A stretch of 64,000 bases of DNA, from positions 1 to 64,000 of the forward strand of contig NZ_BCZS01000019.1 of the NCBI RefSeq assembly GCF_001598855.1, in the 5' to 3' direction. A program made the translations under genes and the position numbers. Origin of the DNA: Pluralibacter gergoviae ATCC 33028 = NBRC 105706. GTDB taxonomy: Bacteria > Pseudomonadota > Gammaproteobacteria > Enterobacterales > Enterobacteriaceae. The notes under the pieces were generated by a model. That model saw nothing but the letters and a program-made list of their open reading frames with translations, searched no databases and was not told the origin of the DNA. Below are positions 59,143 to 64,000 of this stretch, piece after piece (position 1 is the first letter of the stretch; each line of letters opens with the position of its first letter).

Positions 59143-59214
59143 CGCTGAAGGCTTATATAACGCTGAAGGCTCATTTAACGCTGAAGGCTTATTTAACGCT
59201 GAAGGCTCCATTAA
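59143..59214. repeat. Four tandem copies of an 18-bp unit
   Basis: The unit CGCTGAAGGCTYATTTAA occurs four times in direct succession (59143, 59161, 59179, 59197) with one to three differences per copy. It lies in the leader of yhhA, between yhhA and ggt. If translated on the minus strand it would give a PSALNE-type hexapeptide repeat in frame with yhhA. Confidence 0.9.
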
Positions 59215-59304
59215 GTTTACGCCCAATCCGCCATTCCGGTGATTTTTTCAGAGTTGTGAACCAGGCTTAAGCAGCAGCACTCATCCTTTTTACGGAGAAT
59301 AACA

Positions 59305-61044
<1,740 letters not shown>

Positions 61045-61050
61045 CGATTC

Positions 61051-61074
61051 GCCCGCTCCCGGCGGGGAGCGGGC
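61051..61074. terminator. Hairpin between ggt and yhhY
   Basis: GCCCGCTCCC (61051-61060) and GGGAGCGGGC (61065-61074) form a perfect 10-bp stem between the two convergent stops. No T run follows on either strand, so termination may be weak. Confidence 0.5.
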
Positions 61075-61079
61075 GGCAG

Positions 61080-61568
61080 TTACTTCACGCGCGCCATGTA
61101 GTAGGCATCGACGTATTGGCCGTTGCGCAGGGCGTACTTTCTGCCGGTGCCCTCGATTTCAAAGCCGTGCTTGCGGTAGACGGCGATGGCCGGTTCGTTA
61201 TCGACAAAAACGGTCAGTTCGATGCGGTCCACGCGCAGCCAGTTGTCGCACATATCGGTCATGGTGCGGATCAGCGCGCTGGCCACGCCGCGATTCTGCC
61301 AGCGGGCGTCGACGCAAATGCCGAAGTCGGCCACGTGGCTGCGGCGCGGGCGTTGTGCCACATCAATGACCAGGTGCCCGACAACGATATCGTCAATACA
61401 GGCCACCAGCTGCTTAACGCCGGGCCTGTCGGTTAGCCGCTCGTTCCACATCTGCTCAGAGGGATGAGGCACCTGTAGGGTGTTGTGGTACACCTGCGGC
61501 TGGGCGTGGATCTGGCGAATGGACTCAAAGTCCTTAGTCTCAGCATGGCGTATCACTATCTCACTCAT
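61080..61568 (-). CDS. yhhY: GNAT-family N-acetyltransferase YhhY
   Basis: This 162-residue GNAT protein resembles E. coli YhhY, reported to acetylate amino acids and related antibiotics. DARWQNRGVASALIRTM is the acetyl-CoA loop, and ELTVFVDNEPAIAVYRKHGFEIEG is the typical C-terminal motif. It diverges from ryhB, as in E. coli. Confidence 0.93.
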   Translation of the reverse strand: MSEIVIRHAETKDFESIRQIHAQPQVYHNTLQVPHPSEQMWNERLTDRPGVKQLVACIDDIVVGHLVIDVAQRPRRSHVADFGICVDARWQNRGVASALIRTMTDMCDNWLRVDRIELTVFVDNEPAIAVYRKHGFEIEGTGRKYALRNGQYVDAYYMARVK

Positions 61569-61654
61569 TCCTCATCTCCTTCAGGGGCAATCATCCTCTT
61601 TACCTTCTCCGAGAGGCAAAAGTTCGTCAACCGCTGTTTTTTAGAAAAAATAAG

Positions 61655-61685
61655 TAGACAAGTGCGAATGATAATGATTATTATT
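61655..61685 (+). promoter_or_regulatory. ryhB promoter with Fur box
   Basis: A TAGACA (61655-61660) and TATTAT (61679-61684) pair with an 18-bp spacer lies 7 bp before the RNA start. The 19-bp AATGATAATGATTATTATT at 61667-61685 closely fits the Fur consensus and overlaps the -10, so iron-loaded Fur should repress. Confidence 0.88.
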
Positions 61686-61690
61686 GCCAT

Positions 61691-61787
61691 GCATTCAGGG
61701 AGACCCCTGCGGTGAACCTGAAAGCACGACATTGCTCACATTGCTTCCAGTATTACTTTTATAGCCAGCCGGGTGCTGGCTTTTTTT
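61691..61787 (+). ncRNA. ryhB: Iron-responsive small RNA RyhB
   Basis: The central target-pairing segment (GAACCTGAAAGCACGACA followed by TTGCTCACATTGCTTCCAG) and the terminator hairpin AGCCAGCCGGGTGCTGGCT plus eight T residues are the same as in E. coli RyhB. RyhB is made under iron limitation and, with Hfq, represses mRNAs for iron-using proteins. Here the 5' hairpin differs in several bases and the linker before the terminator is a few bases longer. yhhY lies on its left as in E. coli; on its right is a bactofilin gene instead of yhhX. Confidence 0.95.
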
Positions 61788-61797
61788 TATCTGCGAT

Positions 61798-62424
61798 TCA
61801 GGCTTCCTGAACCACGGCCTCTTTTTCACTGACCATCTCCACCACGTTGTCGGCCGCTTCCGCGACGGTTTCCGCCTGACCGCTGAACGTGCCGCCGCGC
61901 TTGATTGCCAGGGAGCGGTAGGCGATAGCGCCGGTGATGTTGCCGTGTTCCTGAATATCGATGGTCTCGGCCCGGCACTGGCCGAGCACGGCGCCGTCGA
62001 TCACCAGCTCTCTGGCCATAATATTGCCCTCGACGTAGCCGCTGCGCATAATTTTCACCATGCCGTCCGCCGCCTCGATATTGCCGTAGACCCTGCCGTG
62101 AATATAGAGCGTGCCGGTAGCGCTGATATTGCCGTCGAAGCGCACGTCGCCGGCAATCACCGTATTTGCCTGCGGGGATTCAGCGGCATCGGGCGTTTTG
62201 GCGACGGGCAGCGGCGGCGCAGCGGTTATTTTCTCGATCCTGGCGCTATTTTTCTCTTTTCCAAACATGGCGGTAATGTCCCTCTTTACGAAATGAAGCA
62301 GCAACAGCAGCGCTGCGAATATGGATACCAGCAGGGCCGTGCGGTCCCACTGACACAGCCACAAAATAAGCGAAGTCAGCCACAGCACCAGGGCTGCGTT
62401 AAGCGAAAGGTAGGGTAAATACAT
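61798..62424 (-). CDS. Bactofilin-family (polymer-forming) membrane protein
   Basis: The 208-residue protein has two N-terminal hydrophobic segments (residues about 8-24 and 29-45), a Pro/Ala-rich linker, and a bactofilin beta-helix core at about residues 85-185: NTVIAGDVRFDGNISATGTLYIHGRVYGNI, then repeated VEGNIMA, VLGQCRAETIDI and GNITGAIAYRSLAI turns. Bactofilins self-assemble into filaments that shape envelopes. The membrane anchor suggests an inner-membrane-bound scaffold. It converges on ryhB, where E. coli carries yhhX. Confidence 0.82.
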   Translation of the reverse strand: MYLPYLSLNAALVLWLTSLILWLCQWDRTALLVSIFAALLLLLHFVKRDITAMFGKEKNSARIEKITAAPPLPVAKTPDAAESPQANTVIAGDVRFDGNISATGTLYIHGRVYGNIEAADGMVKIMRSGYVEGNIMARELVIDGAVLGQCRAETIDIQEHGNITGAIAYRSLAIKRGGTFSGQAETVAEAADNVVEMVSEKEAVVQEA

Positions 62425-62636
62425 GTTGAGTCTCCGCTTTCCATAGCGGGCTGATTATCCCACTCCGACCCGCCGCGCGTAAATTCATAAACCGTACGCA
62501 GAGCGCCATTCTGGGATGTGAGTCCTAATCCGTACCTTTCATAAATTTTGAACAGAGCCATCAATAATCACCCTCTATCATCGGCGCCTGTTCCGGTCCA
62601 CACTACTCCTATCGCAAACGAACGGGAGTAAACATC

Positions 62637-63332
62637 ATGATCTACTTACGCAAAGCCAACGACCGCGGCCACGCAAACCACGGCTGGCTGAACTCCTGGC
62701 ACACGTTCTCTTTCGCTGACTACTACGATGCCAACTTTATGGGGTTCTCTGCGCTGCGGGTAATCAATGATGACGTGATTGATGCCGGGCAGGGCTTCGG
62801 TACGCATCCCCATAAAGATATGGAGATCCTGACCTACGTGCTGGAAGGCGCCGTGGCGCATAAAGACAGCATGGGTAATGAAGAGCAGGTTCCCGCCGGC
62901 GAGTTTCAGATAATGAGCGCCGGGACCGGTATCCGCCACTCGGAGTACAACCCGAGCAGCACCAGCCCGCTGCACCTGTATCAGATCTGGATCATCCCGG
63001 AAGAGAAGGGCATTACGCCGCGCTACGAGCAGCGCCGCTTTGACGCCGTTCAGGGCAAACAGCTGGTGCTGTCGCCGGACGCGCGCGAAGGCTCGCTGAA
63101 GGTCTATCAGGACATGTGCCTCTACCGCTGGGCGCTGCTGAAAGAGGAGCAGTCGGTGCATCAGATCGCTGCGGATCGCAAAGTCTGGATCCAGGTCGTT
63201 AAGGGCGAGGTGGCGATCAACGGCACCAAAGCCAGCACCGGCGACGGCCTGGCCATCTGGGACGAGCAGGCTATCTCCGTGCACGCCGACGGCGAGGCCG
63301 AGATTTTGCTCTTCGATCTGCCGCCGGTTTGA
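62637..63332 (+). CDS. yhhW: Pirin-family quercetin 2,3-dioxygenase YhhW
   Basis: YhhW is a bicupin of the pirin family with quercetinase activity in vitro. The 231-residue protein has the N-terminal RGHANHGWLNSWHTFSFADY and the metal-binding GFGTHPHKDMEILTYVLEGAVAHKDS with the expected His and Glu residues. It precedes gntR as in E. coli and ends at a strong terminator. Confidence 0.95.
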   Translation: MIYLRKANDRGHANHGWLNSWHTFSFADYYDANFMGFSALRVINDDVIDAGQGFGTHPHKDMEILTYVLEGAVAHKDSMGNEEQVPAGEFQIMSAGTGIRHSEYNPSSTSPLHLYQIWIIPEEKGITPRYEQRRFDAVQGKQLVLSPDAREGSLKVYQDMCLYRWALLKEEQSVHQIAADRKVWIQVVKGEVAINGTKASTGDGLAIWDEQAISVHADGEAEILLFDLPPV

Positions 63333-63353
63333 TCCGGAATAAATAATTTATCC

Positions 63354-63383
63354 AACCTTCCCGCTTAAACGGGAAGGTTTTTT
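63354..63383 (+). terminator. yhhW terminator
   Basis: AACCTTCCCG (63354-63363) and CGGGAAGGTT (63370-63379) form a perfect 10-bp stem with a 6-nt loop and a run of six T residues. Confidence 0.93.
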
Positions 63384-63437
63384 CACGTCCGTGATAGACT
63401 CAGGCGTAATGTCTCCCTGGTTATCCTTTGCAGGACA

Positions 63438-64000
63438 ATGAAAAAGAAAAGACCCGTACTTCAGGACGTTGCCGATCGCGTCGGCGTCACCAAAATGACG
63501 GTCAGCCGTTTTTTGCGTAATCCCGAACAGGTTTCGGTGGCGCTGCGCGGTAAAATTGCCGCTGCGCTTGATGAACTGGGCTATATTCCCAACCGCGCGC
63601 CTGACATTCTCTCCAACTCCACCAGCCGGGCTATTGGCGTACTGCTTCCCTCGCTGACCAACCAGGTCTTTGCCGAGGTGCTCAAGGGCATTGAGAGCGT
63701 GACCGACGCCTACGGCTACCAGGCGATGCTGGCCCACTACGGCTATAAGCCGGAAATGGAAGAGGAGCGGCTGGAGTCGATGCTGTCGTGGAATATTGAC
63801 GGCCTGATCCTCTCCGAACGCAACCACACGCCGCGCACCCGCAAAATGATTGAGGTCGCCGGGATTCCGGTGGTCGAGCTGATGGACAGCCAGTCTCCCT
63901 GTATCGATATTGCGGTGGGTTTTGATAATTTCGAAGCCGCCCGCCAGATGACGGCGGCGCTTATTGCCCGCGGCCATCGCCATATTGCCTACCTCGGCGC
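63438..64000 (+). CDS. gntR: Gluconate-operon repressor GntR (partial)
   Basis: The first 187 codons of a LacI/GalR-family regulator run off the right edge. MKKKRPVLQDVADRVGVTKMTVSRFLRNPEQVS is the N-terminal helix-turn-helix, followed by the hinge and the ligand-binding domain (IGVLLPSLTNQVFAEVLKGIE). It is nearly identical to E. coli GntR, which represses gluconate uptake and Entner-Doudoroff genes. A CAGGA site precedes the ATG. Confidence 0.96.
   Translation, partial: MKKKRPVLQDVADRVGVTKMTVSRFLRNPEQVSVALRGKIAAALDELGYIPNRAPDILSNSTSRAIGVLLPSLTNQVFAEVLKGIESVTDAYGYQAMLAHYGYKPEMEEERLESMLSWNIDGLILSERNHTPRTRKMIEVAGIPVVELMDSQSPCIDIAVGFDNFEAARQMTAALIARGHRHIAYLG

Noticed and set aside
62376..62564. 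62-residue minus-strand ORF upstream of the bactofilin gene
   Set aside because: It overlaps the bactofilin start in another frame, has no clear ribosome-binding site and no family match. The evidence is too weak to call.

Overview
The window is chromosomal DNA of a gammaproteobacterium in the Enterobacteriaceae. Nearly every protein matches its E. coli counterpart in length and sequence: TufB, SecE, NusG, ribosomal proteins L11/L1/L10/L7-L12, RpoB/RpoC, the thi operon, FtsYEX/RpoH, Liv and Ugp. G+C looks higher than in E. coli, which suggests the Enterobacter/Klebsiella/Cronobacter/Kosakonia side of the family. The genus cannot be fixed from the sequence alone.

Layout. 0-0.6 kb: a terminator, a tRNA T-arm-like remnant and short unassigned ORFs. 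0.6-16.1 kb: coaA (-), then the conserved thrU-tyrU-glyT-thrT-tufB tRNA/EF-Tu operon, secE-nusG, rplKA, rplJL and rpoBC. Their promoters, the L1 and L10 control sites and the rplL-rpoB attenuator are visible, and an ERIC-type repeat lies in the rplJ leader. 16.2-20.1 kb: an accessory stretch with an STM2901-family/DUF1493 gene pair, dcuB, a TolA-C-domain lipoprotein, and an orphan PTS IIB-IIA pair (-) with a CRP-like site. 20.1-30.7 kb: thiCEFSGH (-) under a TPP riboswitch, rsd, nudC, hemE, nfi, yjaG, hupA and yjaH, in the E. coli order.

At about 30.7 kb the gene order jumps from the E. coli hupA neighbourhood to the E. coli yhhS neighbourhood, a rearrangement breakpoint relative to E. coli. 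30.8-42.4 kb: yhhS, dcrB, yhhQ, tusA, zntA, yhhN, yhhM, yhhL, rsmD, ftsYEX and rpoH. 42.4-46.6 kb: an accessory set of a MocR/GabR-type regulator, a divergent GABA-type aminotransferase and an amino-acid permease, inserted between rpoH and livJ. 46.8-53.6 kb: livJ, panM and livKHMGF (branched-chain amino-acid uptake). 53.8-58.8 kb: ugpBAECQ (glycerol-3-phosphate uptake). 58.8-64 kb: yhhA, ggt, yhhY, the iron-responsive sRNA RyhB with its Fur box, a bactofilin gene where E. coli has yhhX, yhhW, and the first 187 codons of gntR.

Most of the window is housekeeping. The least understood parts are the STM2901/DUF1493 pair, the TolA-C lipoprotein, the orphan PTS pair, the bactofilin, the far-left small ORFs, and a four-copy 18-bp repeat upstream of yhhA. 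No CRISPR array, rRNA gene, transposase or complete mobile element was seen.
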